Numbered from the stretch's first letter, positions 25,701 to 33,413 are shown. The stretch: DNA of 64,000 nucleotides from an uncultured Bacilli bacterium (GCA_934167875.1 CAKPMC010000005.1:1-64000); one strand, 5' to 3'. Made by a program: numbers and translations. The notes: a model not told the origin generated them from the sequence alone.

Positions 25701-26054
25701 CAAAGTTGGCAGAAAACGCAAATAACCCATTAAATTAGTAATTATAATTTGTTTTTCGCCATTTAATAAAGTATTTAATGTTTCCAAACGATTAACCATT
25801 AAATCTGGACTAACAGCAATAGCTTCACTAGTTAAAAAATCATCCATAGGAAACAATAAAACATTATCTTGATAATTAAGTAAACTATCATGTAATTGAT
25901 TAGCCTCAAATAAACTAGCCGTAACTATCAAAATATTTTTATCATTTTCACAATAAATAGTACTAATATAACGACAAAAAAGCTCATCTGTAAGACCAGC
26001 TAAGCCAACATTATTAATATTTTTAATTGGAATATTGCCATCAAAAATATTCAT
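22761..26054 (-). CDS. mfd: Transcription-repair coupling factor Mfd
   Basis: An ATP-dependent translocase that removes stalled RNA polymerase and recruits UvrA. At 1097 residues it is slightly shorter than the 1150-1180 usual. Domains in order: UvrB-like D1-D2 (about 1-300), an RNA-polymerase-interacting tudor-like domain beginning GDYVVHAVNGIGIYNG (about 450), the RecG-like motor with Walker A GDVGYGKTE, DEEQRFGV (the DEEx box) and QIRGRVGRSN, and a C-terminal D7. It starts 13 bp after pth. The pth-mfd-spoVT order follows Bacillus except that fin is missing and genes intervene before spoVT. Confidence 0.97.
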   Translation of the reverse strand: MNIFDGNIPIKNINNVGLAGLTDELFCRYISTIYCENDKNILIVTASLFEANQLHDSLLNYQDNVLLFPMDDFLTSEAIAVSPDLMVNRLETLNTLLNGEKQIIITNLMGYLRFLPTLDTYKSSIFNIKVGQDYDFNKFSYHLNNIGYKRESIVTKTGEYAVRGFIIDVFPLESDHPVRFEFFGDTIDSIRIFDEDTQKSISDINNVTIYPYSEFILDKVVDNVINKQKYLKQYTSVSSILDYLKEVIVFYKDYPQLNVSYQNIIKETVEYREEKDIDFTGDYMFDLNELHPKLLNHYLTIDNILNDKDINIYYFDAKEISPFHENIEAINNFISEQLYLNKYVLIYLKEIQIKNFVKELSSNYIITDENDIKKNVVNIIIRPLNKGFIYQDYVVLTEHELFNYSSVRKKYKTKFKYASKIRDINKLHVGDYVVHAVNGIGIYNGIKTLNHGNLVKDYIEVIYAGNDKLYIPVEKIELISKYSGNEGAVPKVNKLGGSDWNKIKARVKNRIHDIADKLLKLYAEREMKEGYAFSHDTDLQKSFDNSFEYTETKDQLLAIEQIKKDMESKHPMDRLLCGDVGYGKTEVAFRAIFKAVMDSKQVLYLCPTTILSNQQYQNALVRFSNFPINIGLLNRFTTPKEKKRIIEGLKDGTIDFVIGTHRLLSNDIKPKDLGLLVIDEEQRFGVTHKEKIKEYKTNVDVLTLTATPIPRTLQMSMIGIRSLSLIETPPVDRYPVQTYVIEENNQIIKDAIYKELSRKGQVFLLYNKIDTIEKKVAQIQSLVPEARIVYAHGRLTKEELEDRMQAFINYEYDVLICTTIIETGIDIPNANTLIILDADHFGLSQLYQIRGRVGRSNKIAYAYFMYSASKMLNDAAVKRLNAIKDFTELGSGFSIATRDLSIRGAGDILGSEQAGFIDTVGIDLYLKMLQDEVDRLKGITPKEEIIQNEKPLLDVSTHISNTYTDDDDLKISIHKEINTIDSFDKLREVQADLEDRFGKLDDTIIIYMYQEWFEKMAKNLEIEKVTNTRNSIELLFSENMSKKIDGEKLFMDAFNITPMFRFKMLHDRLIIVLDTIKLEKHYIYYLVDLLSKIELKK

Positions 26055-26067
26055 TTTATCACCTATT

Positions 26068-26628
26068 CTATTTATGATTATACTTTGACATTAAAGTATC
26101 AAAAGGTAAATTAAAATAATCATCAAGTATATCAATAACTATATCAATTACCTCATCTAACTTTTGTTTTTCTGATGTAGATAACTTACCTAAAACATAA
26201 TCTTTTGTATCTATACTCTTATTATTAGATATACCAATTTTTATTCTTTTATACACTTGAGTACCCAAATGTAATTCAATGTTCTTAAGTCCATTATGAC
26301 CTCCGCTAGAACCTTGTTTTTTTATCTTAAAATTTCCCACAGGTAAATCAAGATCATCATTAATAATTAAAATATTATCTAATGGAATTTTATAGAAATC
26401 CACAAATTTGTGAATAACTTCACCACTTAAATTAATATAAGATTGGGGTTTCAACAATATGACCTTTTCACCATTAATTACTGTATCAACATATAAACCA
26501 TTAAACTTTAATTTGTTAATACTAACTCCTAATTTACTAGCATACTTATCAATAGTTTGAAAGCCAATATTATGACGAGTATTTTCATATTCTTTACCAG
26601 GATTACCCAATCCAACTATTAATTTCAT
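26068..26628 (-). CDS. pth: Peptidyl-tRNA hydrolase
   Basis: Releases peptides from peptidyl-tRNA dropped by the ribosome. The 186-residue length and motifs fit: GLGNPGKEYENTRHNIGF at the N-terminus with the catalytic His, LKPQSYINLSGE, the NDDLDLPVG block and KKQGSSGGHNGLKN. The ATG at 26628 behind GAGGTGA is preferred over a start three codons upstream. It precedes mfd by 13 bp. In Bacillus pth (spoVC) lies in the same pair with mfd, but here the pair has moved next to rsmI. Confidence 0.95.
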   Translation of the reverse strand: MKLIVGLGNPGKEYENTRHNIGFQTIDKYASKLGVSINKLKFNGLYVDTVINGEKVILLKPQSYINLSGEVIHKFVDFYKIPLDNILIINDDLDLPVGNFKIKKQGSSGGHNGLKNIELHLGTQVYKRIKIGISNNKSIDTKDYVLGKLSTSEKQKLDEVIDIVIDILDDYFNLPFDTLMSKYNHK

Positions 26629-26667
26629 AATTATCACCTCTTATTATCAACTAAAATATCAAAAATT

Positions 26668-26681
26668 ATTTCCCGGGAAAT
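26668..26681. promoter_or_regulatory. Noc-binding site (rsmI-pth intergenic)
   Basis: Exact match to the B. subtilis Noc site ATTTCCCGGGAAAT, extended to a 20-bp palindrome ATTATTTCCCGGGAAATAAT. It lies in the 57-bp gap between rsmI and pth. On the minus strand a run of T follows, so it could also form a terminator hairpin. Confidence 0.85.
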
Positions 26682-26685
26682 AATT

Positions 26686-27525
26686 TTAATTATCTATATG
26701 ATATTCTTTATATACAACAGACTTTGGAATTCCTCTTTCTACAGCTACTTTTTTGATAGCCTCTTTATCACTCATACCATCCTCTAAATATAAGTTAATA
26801 TGTTCAAGAATAGTAAGTGATGAATAATCTTCTGTATCTAAATTACCTTCTACAACTATTACCATTTCACCCTTTAATGTATCTGAAATAGTTAACACTT
26901 CTTCAATAGTACCACGAATTGCTTCTTCGTATTTTTTACTTATTTCTCTACATAAAGCTATCTGGCGATTACCAAATACTGTTAGTAATGATTTTAACAT
27001 ATCAGTAATCCTATGTGGAGCTTCATACAAAATGATAGTATATGGTAATTTTTTTAAAGATTCAAGTTCTTTTATACGTTTTGATTCTTTACTATTTAAA
27101 AAACCATAAAATAAAAATGGAGCTGGATTAATTCCTGACATAGTTAAAGCTGGTACAAAAGCTGTAGGCCCAGGCAAACTTATTACATTAAAACCATTTT
27201 TTGTCACATATTCTACTATTTTATATCCAGGATCACTTATAATAGGAGTACCCCTATCGGTTACTAATCCTATATTTAAACCATCCTGCAACTTAGACAA
27301 AACCATTTCTTTTAACGAATCTTCATTATGATCATCAGAATGTACTAACTTTTTCTTAATATCTAATTTATTAAGTAATTCTGCAGTAATACGAGTATCT
27401 TCACATAATAAAAAATCAACTTTCTTTAAAGTATTAATAGCTCTTAGTGTTATATCTTCCATATTACCAACCGGTGTAGGAATTAAATATAGACTAGGAC
27501 TATCATCATAGCTTTTTTGACGCAT
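26686..27525 (-). CDS. rsmI: 16S rRNA 2'-O-ribose methyltransferase RsmI
   Basis: Methylates the ribose of C1402 in 16S rRNA with SAM. A tetrapyrrole-methylase fold protein of 279 residues. Family motifs are LYLIPTPVGNMEDIT, CEDTRITAELL, LVTDRGTPIISDPG and LPGPTAFVPAL. The ATG at 27525 is chosen because AAGGAG is 9 nt upstream; an ATG eight codons earlier has no ribosome-binding site. It follows the yabB-type methyltransferase by 16 bp, as in B. subtilis (yabB-yazA-rsmI), with yazA missing. Confidence 0.95.
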   Translation of the reverse strand: MRQKSYDDSPSLYLIPTPVGNMEDITLRAINTLKKVDFLLCEDTRITAELLNKLDIKKKLVHSDDHNEDSLKEMVLSKLQDGLNIGLVTDRGTPIISDPGYKIVEYVTKNGFNVISLPGPTAFVPALTMSGINPAPFLFYGFLNSKESKRIKELESLKKLPYTIILYEAPHRITDMLKSLLTVFGNRQIALCREISKKYEEAIRGTIEEVLTISDTLKGEMVIVVEGNLDTEDYSSLTILEHINLYLEDGMSDKEAIKKVAVERGIPKSVVYKEYHIDN

Positions 27526-27541
27526 AAAAAACATCTCCTTA

Positions 27542-28258
27542 TTATTCAAACATAGTCATAACTTCATCAGTATAACCATTAGTATTGTGAACATAAAGCG
27601 GTGGCAATAATTTCAATCCAACTTTACCATTCTTTCTACCCTCAATTAAAACCATATTTGATTCAGAACCCTCTTTAGGATATACAAATCTTATTTTTTT
27701 TATCTCTAAACCATATTTTTGAAAAGTATTAATTATTTCTATTAGCCTATCAGTACGATGTACCATAGCAATACAACCATTATTTTTTAATAAATATCTA
27801 GCTAATAATAATATATCATCCAAAGTAATCATTTTTTCATGTCTAGCTATTACTTTATGCTCATCTTCATTTATATTACTATTAGAAGAGTATTTAAAAT
27901 AAGGTGGATTACATGTAATAATATCAATACTATCGCTGTTATAAATTTTTTTTAATTCTTTCATATCAATATTAATCAACTCAATCTGATTATCGAGTTT
28001 ATTATATACAACACTTTTTTTAGCTAAATTATAACTGTCTTTTTGGATTTCAACACCAATAATATGTGCATTTGTTTTTGTAGAAAGAATTAAAGGTATA
28101 GGTGCATTACCACAACCTAAATCAATTATATTTTTAACATTTTTATTAATAGTAACAAAATTAGCCAACAATACCGAGTCCAATGAAAATAAAAACCAAT
28201 CTGTATTTTGATATATTTTTAAATTTTTATAACCAACTAAATCATGTAATACTTCCAT
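27542..28258 (-). CDS. TrmN6/YabB-type tRNA adenine-N6 methyltransferase
   Basis: A 238-residue class I SAM-dependent methyltransferase. The SAM loop IIDLGCGNAPIPL and the NPPY active-site motif (ITCNPPYFKYS), typical of amino-methyltransferases acting on adenine, are clear. It matches the YabB/TrmN6 (YfiC) family that modifies A37 of tRNA-Val in E. coli; the exact target here is inferred. Its ATG overlaps the ricT stop in a TAATG junction, so translation is coupled. The ricT-(yabA)-yabB order follows Bacillus with the replication regulator yabA missing. Confidence 0.88.
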   Translation of the reverse strand: MEVLHDLVGYKNLKIYQNTDWFLFSLDSVLLANFVTINKNVKNIIDLGCGNAPIPLILSTKTNAHIIGVEIQKDSYNLAKKSVVYNKLDNQIELINIDMKELKKIYNSDSIDIITCNPPYFKYSSNSNINEDEHKVIARHEKMITLDDILLLARYLLKNNGCIAMVHRTDRLIEIINTFQKYGLEIKKIRFVYPKEGSESNMVLIEGRKNGKVGLKLLPPLYVHNTNGYTDEVMTMFE

Positions 28259-29040
28259 TATTTAATTTCAACCTCAACTAATGCCTTATTTTTAGTTTCA
28301 ATAGTAGCTGTTCTCTTCAATAAATTTAAGGAAATAACCTTTCCTTCTACTTCATCATTTTTGAAATTTTGGCCAACATTAGGCATACCCTTTTTCATTT
28401 CTGTATAAACATCATCTTCATAGTTTAAACAACACAAAAGTCTTCCACATAAACCATTTATTTTAGTTGGATTTAATGCTAACATTTGATTTTTAGCCAT
28501 ATTAATAGAAACACTATTAAAATCTGTCAAAAAGGTACTGCAACATAAAAAACGTCCACATGGACCTATACCACCTATTTCCTTAGCTTTATCTCTTACT
28601 CCAATTTGTCTTAATTCAATACGAGTTTTATAAATTTGAGCAAGTTTCTTAGCCAATTCTCTAAAATCAATTCTTGAATCAGCTAAAAAATTAAATAAAA
28701 GTTGTTTTCTATCAAAAGTATAACTGGCATCAATAATTCTCATATTTAATTTAAGTTCTTCTACTAATTCTCTTGATTTAAGTAATGCTTGAGTAGCATC
28801 TTTTTTGTTTTTTTCATATTGCTTAATATCATTTTTAGTAGCAATACGAATAACATCTTTTAATGGAAATCCTATATCACTATCTTCTACATCATATGGA
28901 GGTATGACAACTTGTCCATATTGTAAACCTCTTTCTGTTTCAACAATAACGTAATTATCTTTACTCAATTCAATGTTATTACAAGAAAAGAAATAATTTT
29001 TACCCTTATCATTGAAAATAACTCCAACTATTTTTAGCAT
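28258..29040 (-). CDS. ricT: RicT/YaaT PSP1-domain protein
   Basis: A 260-residue protein with the PSP1 domain (C-terminal half) of the YaaT/RicT family. Conserved cysteines are seen in CGRFLCCSTF and CGRLLCCLNYE, which in B. subtilis help carry [4Fe-4S] clusters in the RicA-RicF-RicT complex. That complex supports RNase Y activity, Spo0A phosphorylation, competence and biofilm formation. The ATG at 29040 with GGTGGTG upstream is chosen over one 13 codons earlier. It directly follows holB (1 bp). The partners ricA and ricF are outside this window. Confidence 0.9.
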   Translation of the reverse strand: MLKIVGVIFNDKGKNYFFSCNNIELSKDNYVIVETERGLQYGQVVIPPYDVEDSDIGFPLKDVIRIATKNDIKQYEKNKKDATQALLKSRELVEELKLNMRIIDASYTFDRKQLLFNFLADSRIDFRELAKKLAQIYKTRIELRQIGVRDKAKEIGGIGPCGRFLCCSTFLTDFNSVSINMAKNQMLALNPTKINGLCGRLLCCLNYEDDVYTEMKKGMPNVGQNFKNDEVEGKVISLNLLKRTATIETKNKALVEVEIK

Positions 29041-29041
29041 T

Positions 29042-29911
29042 TTATTCACCACCATTAAACTTAATAATAAATTGATCAAGCATCATAGTCATATTTAAAT
29101 TATAATTTAAATTGTTAACCATTTCAAATAAAACACTAATCTTATTAATTAAACTTGACATCGAATTATTATTAATAATTATTTCTAAAATATCAGTAGA
29201 ATCAGAAATTTTTAAGCCATTAATTTTCCTTATAGCATTTTCATAAATATCAATCATATTTAGAAAAATTTCTTTCCAAAAATCTTTATTATAATAATTA
29301 TTATTTAAAACAATTGGTAGATAAGAAATGGCATGTCTTTTTCTACTTTCTAAAGTCTTAATTATTTCTACTAATAAATCCAAGTTACCAATTTCTCTAT
29401 TTTTTTCATGATTAATAAATGAATATATCTGACATCTACTTCTAATAGTTTCTAAAACTTTATATCTATTATCAACTTCCAAAACAGCAATAATTTTACC
29501 TTCAGGTTCCTCTAAAAATTTTAATAGCGAATTAGCAGCTTGCTTATTTAATTTATCAGCTTGTTTAATCCAATAAATTCTAGGTCTATTTTCAAATGAA
29601 GTAGTTTTAAATTCTTCTTTTATTTCAAGAATTTGATCTTTTTTTATCCATGCACCATCAGGTTCAATAATTTTAAAATCAGAAAAGCTATTATTATCTA
29701 TTAAATGACAGATATTACATTCTAAACAATTTTCCTTTTTTAATTTATGATTACTACAAAATAATGTTTTTATAAAAGAAAGAATTAAATCATCTTTTAA
29801 AGAATAGTTATTTGTCTCTAACATATAAGCATGACTTATTTTATTATTTGCAATACTATTTTTTATTTCTTCATAAAATAAAGGCTGCTTGTCCTTATAA
29901 ACTTCTAACAT
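29042..29911 (-). CDS. holB: DNA polymerase III delta' subunit
   Basis: A clamp-loader subunit that works with DnaX and HolA to load the DnaN sliding clamp. The 289-residue protein shows the AAA+ fold: ISHAYMLETNN, a four-Cys zinc module (CSNHKLKKENCLECNIC), KQADKLNKQAANSLLKFLEEPE and RSRCQIY. As is usual for delta', no complete Walker A is present. The ATG at 29911 follows GAGGTG. It lies between bofA and ricT. The Bacillus genes tmk, darA and yaaR upstream of holB are missing here. Confidence 0.93.
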   Translation of the reverse strand: MLEVYKDKQPLFYEEIKNSIANNKISHAYMLETNNYSLKDDLILSFIKTLFCSNHKLKKENCLECNICHLIDNNSFSDFKIIEPDGAWIKKDQILEIKEEFKTTSFENRPRIYWIKQADKLNKQAANSLLKFLEEPEGKIIAVLEVDNRYKVLETIRSRCQIYSFINHEKNREIGNLDLLVEIIKTLESRKRHAISYLPIVLNNNYYNKDFWKEIFLNMIDIYENAIRKINGLKISDSTDILEIIINNNSMSSLINKISVLFEMVNNLNYNLNMTMMLDQFIIKFNGGE

Positions 29912-29921
29912 ATAAATCACC

Positions 29922-30107
29922 TCAAAATGCTATTACTAATAACAAAACTAAAGATAATAAAGCCGGAAAACCTAAAAGCGTTATTAAAAAAACTGTTATA
30001 AAATTAATAGGTATTACTAAACTAAAATTACTTCCAATTGTATTAAAACCATACAAAATAACAAAACTAAAAAATATTTTTTTAATTAAACTCCATATTT
30101 TCTTCAT
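29922..30107 (-). CDS. bofA: BofA-like pro-sigma-K processing inhibitor
   Basis: A 61-residue membrane protein with two hydrophobic segments and the BofA-type C-terminal pattern IPINFITVFLITLLGFPALL. In B. subtilis BofA holds the SpoIVFB intramembrane protease inactive in the mother cell until forespore signalling is complete. The gene follows recR as in Bacillus (recR-yaaL-bofA), with yaaL missing. GGTGA precedes the ATG at 30107. It is shorter than the Bacillus protein (about 87), which has an additional N-terminal segment. The call is supported by both synteny and sequence. Confidence 0.82.
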   Translation of the reverse strand: MKKIWSLIKKIFFSFVILYGFNTIGSNFSLVIPINFITVFLITLLGFPALLSLVLLLVIAF

Positions 30108-30144
30108 AGTATCACCTAATTAAAAATATGAACTTATAAAATTT

Positions 30145-30741
30145 TTATTCTACATTTTTACGATCCATTAAAGCACGTTCTAATGTCATAGCATCTATAT
30201 ATTCCATATCTGCCCCCATTGGAATACCACTGGCAATCTTAGTAATAGAAAGATTCATATCGCCAAGAATTCTTTTAATGTATAATGATGTTGTTTCACC
30301 TTCAATACTTGGTTTAAAAGCTAAAATAATTTCTTTAAAGGACTCTTTCTTTACACGTTCTATCAATTTTTCTAATTCAATATCATCAGGGTTTATTCCA
30401 TCCAAAGGTGAAATTAATCCTTTAAGTACATGATATTTTCCTTTATATAAGCCAAGTTTTTCAAAAAGAAAAACAGATTTAGGATCTTCAACAACACAAA
30501 GAATAGTATTATCACGCATATCATCACTACATATTGAACATTTATCGCTATCAGTTAAACCATTGCAAACAGGACAACGACGAATATTTTCTTTAACCAT
30601 CATTAAACTATTAGAAAACTGGGAAACCCTTTCTTCATCCATTTCCATAATAGCAAAAGCAAGTCGTTCTGCTGTCTTTTCACCTATACCAGGTAAATAT
30701 TTAAAAGAATCTATCAATTGTTCTAAACTACTAGGATACAT
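30145..30741 (-). CDS. recR: Recombination protein RecR
   Basis: A 198-residue DNA-binding protein acting with RecF and RecO to load RecA at gaps. It shows a helix-hairpin-helix (LPGIGEKTAERLAF, about 15-30), a four-cysteine zinc finger (CPVCNGLTDSDKCSICSD) and a Toprim domain starting LCVVEDPKSV. Size is normal. It lies 9 bp after ybaB, in the conserved dnaX-ybaB-recR block. Confidence 0.96.
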   Translation of the reverse strand: MYPSSLEQLIDSFKYLPGIGEKTAERLAFAIMEMDEERVSQFSNSLMMVKENIRRCPVCNGLTDSDKCSICSDDMRDNTILCVVEDPKSVFLFEKLGLYKGKYHVLKGLISPLDGINPDDIELEKLIERVKKESFKEIILAFKPSIEGETTSLYIKRILGDMNLSITKIASGIPMGADMEYIDAMTLERALMDRKNVE

Positions 30742-30750
30742 AATCTACAC

Positions 30751-31050
30751 CTAAAATAATCCACCAGGCATCATACTACTAAATTTACCCATTTTTTGTT
30801 CAGTAACCTTATCAATTTGTTTAAAAGCATCATTTAATGCTACTACTAACATATCTTCAATTATTTCTTTATCATCAGAAGTAATATCATCATTATTAAT
30901 AGTTACCTTTTTTACTTCTTTATTACCTGTTACTTCAACAGAAACAAAAGAACTTGTACCAGTAAAAGTCATATTGTCTATTTCTTCCTTTGTCTTCATC
31001 ATATCTTTTTGTAATGATTGAGCTTGTTTCATTAATGCTTGTATATTCAT
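30751..31050 (-). CDS. YbaB/EbfC nucleoid-associated protein
   Basis: A 99-residue DNA-binding protein of the YbaB/EbfC family. The helical ends and central beta sheet are reflected in MNIQALMKQAQSLQKDM, then VSVEVTGNKEVKKVTIN, and the C-terminal GGLF. It probably binds DNA as a dimer; its role in replication-restart or nucleoid structure is not well defined. It is located between dnaX (15 bp) and recR (9 bp), as in most bacteria. Confidence 0.92.
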   Translation of the reverse strand: MNIQALMKQAQSLQKDMMKTKEEIDNMTFTGTSSFVSVEVTGNKEVKKVTINNDDITSDDKEIIEDMLVVALNDAFKQIDKVTEQKMGKFSSMMPGGLF

Positions 31051-31065
31051 ATTTTTTCCTCTTTT

Positions 31066-32769
31066 CTAATTTATTGATATCATATCTTCACCAAATAATT
31101 CGATAGCTTCATCAGTTATAGACCCATTATTTTTATCTACTATATTATTAGCAATTGAAATATCTGGTAATTTTTTATATTCATATTTAATATTATTATT
31201 CATATTTAATATATAATTTTCCTTTTCGTGATTCCACCTATCATTAGTTACCAATGCAATATCATAATGCTTATTATATATTTTTTCAAATAGCTTGGAA
31301 ATCTTTTCAATAATTTTAATACCTCTATCAACCATTGACTCATAAGCAAAAGAAATCAGTACTTCATTCTCACCAACTACTCTTACTACTCCATCTGAAA
31401 TATAACATGCAACTGCACCAAATTCATTATCTAATGCATAATCATTAAGTTTATTCCAATTATTTTCAAAGTCCAATTTATTTTTTTTATTTGCCCTAGC
31501 AAAGCAATTATTAATAATAATATCTAAAATTTCATCATATTTTTCTGAAGTTTCATCAGATAATTGTGGACTAATTATTTCCCGGGAAATAATTTTATCG
31601 GTATTATTATTTGTTTTTTGATAATCATTATCATTAACAGCATTACTAACTTGAAGTTCTTGATTATCTTTCACAGGAGTTGTTGTATCTGGTAATTTAT
31701 GATAATCATTATCATTAATATTTTGTTTTGTTAGAATATTCTTATTAATAAATGATAATAATTCTATTTCTAAAGCAATTCTAATATTTGAAGAAAATTC
31801 AGCATTTTTCAATGTATTATTTAATGAATTTAAAAAACTTAATAATAAATCAATGTTATACTTATTTTCATTATTAACATAATACGAAACACATAAATTT
31901 TTACACAGATTTATCATATCTTGAATAAATACAACAAAATCTTTACCATTATCATATATACTATCAATAAAGCTAATAATATAATTTATGTTACCATTCA
32001 TCACATTATCTAAAAATTTCATACGATCTGGTAATGATACAATTCCATTCACCTTTTCAAAATCTTCAATTGTAATATTAGAATTGGAATAAGCATTTAA
32101 TTTATCCAACATACCAACAGCATCACGCATACCACCATCTGATAATTCAGCTATTCTACTTAAAATTTCATTTTCTACTTTAATATTTTCCTTTTCGCAT
32201 ATATACTCTAACCTCTTAGTAATATCTTCACAGCTAATGCGATGAAATTCAAGGCATTGACACCTAGATATAATAGTGACTGGTACTTTATGCAAATCAG
32301 TTGTAGCTAAAATAAAAATTACATGTTCTGGTGGTTCTTCTAAAGTTTTTAATAGTGCATTAAAAGCACCAATTGATAGCATATGAACCTCATCAATAAT
32401 ATATACCTTATATTTTAATTGACCAGGTACTAAATTAATCTTACTTTTAATTTCACGAATTTCATCAACACCATTATTAGAAGCAGCATCAATTTCTATA
32501 ATATCAGAATTTGAATTATCACTAATAGATAAACAATTTTTGCATTTTCCACAGGCATCGCCATCATTTAATTCCAAACAATTAACAGTTTTTGCTAATA
32601 TTTTAGCGATAGAAGTTTTTCCAATTCCACGCGGACCAGAAAACATATAAGCATGACAAACTTTATTATTAATAATTGCATTTTTCAATATTTTAATAAC
32701 AATATCTTGGCCAATTACATCTTCTAAAGTAGACGGTCTATATTTTCTATATAAAGCTTGATAAGACAT
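31066..32769 (-). CDS. dnaX: DNA polymerase III subunits gamma/tau
   Basis: The clamp-loader ATPase, 567 residues. Motifs: SYQALYRKYRPSTLEDVIGQ at the start, Walker A GPRGIGKTS, a four-Cys zinc module (CLELNDGDACGKCKNC), VYIIDEVHML and sensor-1 ATTDLHKVP. After about residue 365 follows an Asn/Asp-rich linker and a C-terminal tau-type domain. The linker carries a Noc-binding site in its coding sequence (31577-31590). No classical A AAA AAG frameshift site was seen. GGAGGTG precedes the ATG at 32769. Confidence 0.96.
   Translation of the reverse strand: MSYQALYRKYRPSTLEDVIGQDIVIKILKNAIINNKVCHAYMFSGPRGIGKTSIAKILAKTVNCLELNDGDACGKCKNCLSISDNSNSDIIEIDAASNNGVDEIREIKSKINLVPGQLKYKVYIIDEVHMLSIGAFNALLKTLEEPPEHVIFILATTDLHKVPVTIISRCQCLEFHRISCEDITKRLEYICEKENIKVENEILSRIAELSDGGMRDAVGMLDKLNAYSNSNITIEDFEKVNGIVSLPDRMKFLDNVMNGNINYIISFIDSIYDNGKDFVVFIQDMINLCKNLCVSYYVNNENKYNIDLLLSFLNSLNNTLKNAEFSSNIRIALEIELLSFINKNILTKQNINDNDYHKLPDTTTPVKDNQELQVSNAVNDNDYQKTNNNTDKIISREIISPQLSDETSEKYDEILDIIINNCFARANKKNKLDFENNWNKLNDYALDNEFGAVACYISDGVVRVVGENEVLISFAYESMVDRGIKIIEKISKLFEKIYNKHYDIALVTNDRWNHEKENYILNMNNNIKYEYKKLPDISIANNIVDKNNGSITDEAIELFGEDMISIN
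31577..31590. promoter_or_regulatory. Noc-binding site inside dnaX
   Basis: Exact ATTTCCCGGGAAAT within the extended 20-bp palindrome. Read in the dnaX frame it encodes I-I-S-R-E-I-I in the variable linker, using the codon CGG, which is rare in this AT-rich genome. Confidence 0.85.
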
Positions 32770-32826
32770 AATACACCTCCAAAACACTTATATTATACCA
32801 TTAAAAGCTATTAATTTTAACTATAA

Positions 32827-33276
32827 TCACCTTTTTTCAGCAAAAAATTGTTTTAAAAGTTTTCCACAATCATCATTTAAAACAGAACCACACAAATTTA
32901 CAGGTAAACCATAGTTTTTATCATTTAAAATCTTTTCCACAACTTCTTTTTCAGCATATTCAGGAATAGTACCATAATAAATATTAGATATTCTTGATTG
33001 ATTAATAGCACTTGCACACATAGGACATGGAAACATAGTGACATACATAGTACAACCAATTAATCTCCAATTTTTAAGTTTTGCACATGCCTTTTCAATA
33101 GCTATAATTTCAGCATGTTTAACTGCGCAGCAACTATTTTCTTTTAAATTATGACCTCTAGCTATTACTTTACCATTTTGCACAATAATGGCTCCAACGG
33201 GGATTTCACCCTTAATATAAGCCTTTTCAGCCTCAGCTAAGGCTAATTTCATATAATATATATTTTTATTTTCCAT
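32827..33276 (-). CDS. tadA: tRNA-specific adenosine deaminase TadA
   Basis: Deaminates A34 to inosine in tRNA-Arg(ACG). The 149-residue zinc deaminase has the HAEI catalytic motif (VKHAEIIAIEKA) and the PCPMC zinc ligands (MFPCPMCASAI). The ATG at 33276 with AGGTGA is used in place of one nine codons upstream. The SRP RNA T-run ends only 12 bp before the start, so tadA mRNA may come from read-through of the SRP RNA terminator. In B. subtilis tadA, the SRP RNA gene (scr) and dnaX are also neighbours, in a slightly different order. Confidence 0.94.
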   Translation of the reverse strand: MENKNIYYMKLALAEAEKAYIKGEIPVGAIIVQNGKVIARGHNLKENSCCAVKHAEIIAIEKACAKLKNWRLIGCTMYVTMFPCPMCASAINQSRISNIYYGTIPEYAEKEVVEKILNDKNYGLPVNLCGSVLNDDCGKLLKQFFAEKR

Positions 33277-33294
33277 AATTTCACCTACAAAAAA

Positions 33295-33370
33295 GGTGCA
33301 CATAAATATTATATGTTAAGGCTGCTATCTTCCGATCCTGACCTGGTTCCATAAATACTTATTGCACCAA
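33295..33370 (-). ncRNA. ffs: Short signal recognition particle RNA (4.5S-type)
   Basis: On the minus strand the domain IV core is intact: CCAGGTCAGG, ATCGGAAGATAGCAGCC, the asymmetric and symmetric loops that bind the Ffh M-domain. The ends GGTGCA (33363-33368) and TGCACC (33295-33300) pair, closing a single hairpin of about 75-80 nt, and are followed by TTTTTT (33289-33294). There is no room for an Alu domain, so this is the short form, unlike the roughly 270-nt scRNA of B. subtilis. A promoter precedes it (33376-33404). Confidence 0.88.
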
Positions 33371-33375
33371 TGAAT

Positions 33376-33404
33376 ATAATATTATATTTTATAAAAAAGA
33401 GCAA
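33376..33404 (-). promoter_or_regulatory. SRP RNA promoter
   Basis: Minus strand TTGCTC (33399-33404), 17-nt spacer, TATTAT (33376-33381). The predicted start near 33369 agrees with the 5' end of the folded RNA. The promoter lies 10 bp from the first parS site. Confidence 0.65.
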
Positions 33405-33413
33405 CTTTTTTTA

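Noticed and set aside
31066..32769. Programmed frameshift in dnaX giving gamma and tau
   Set aside because: The A-runs in the later part are interrupted and do not make an A AAA AAG slippery site with a following stop in the shifted frame that I could verify.
13240..33000. CRISPR arrays, insertion sequences, tRNA or rRNA genes
   Set aside because: No regularly spaced repeats, transposase frames, cloverleaf sequences or rRNA motifs were noticed on either strand of the window.
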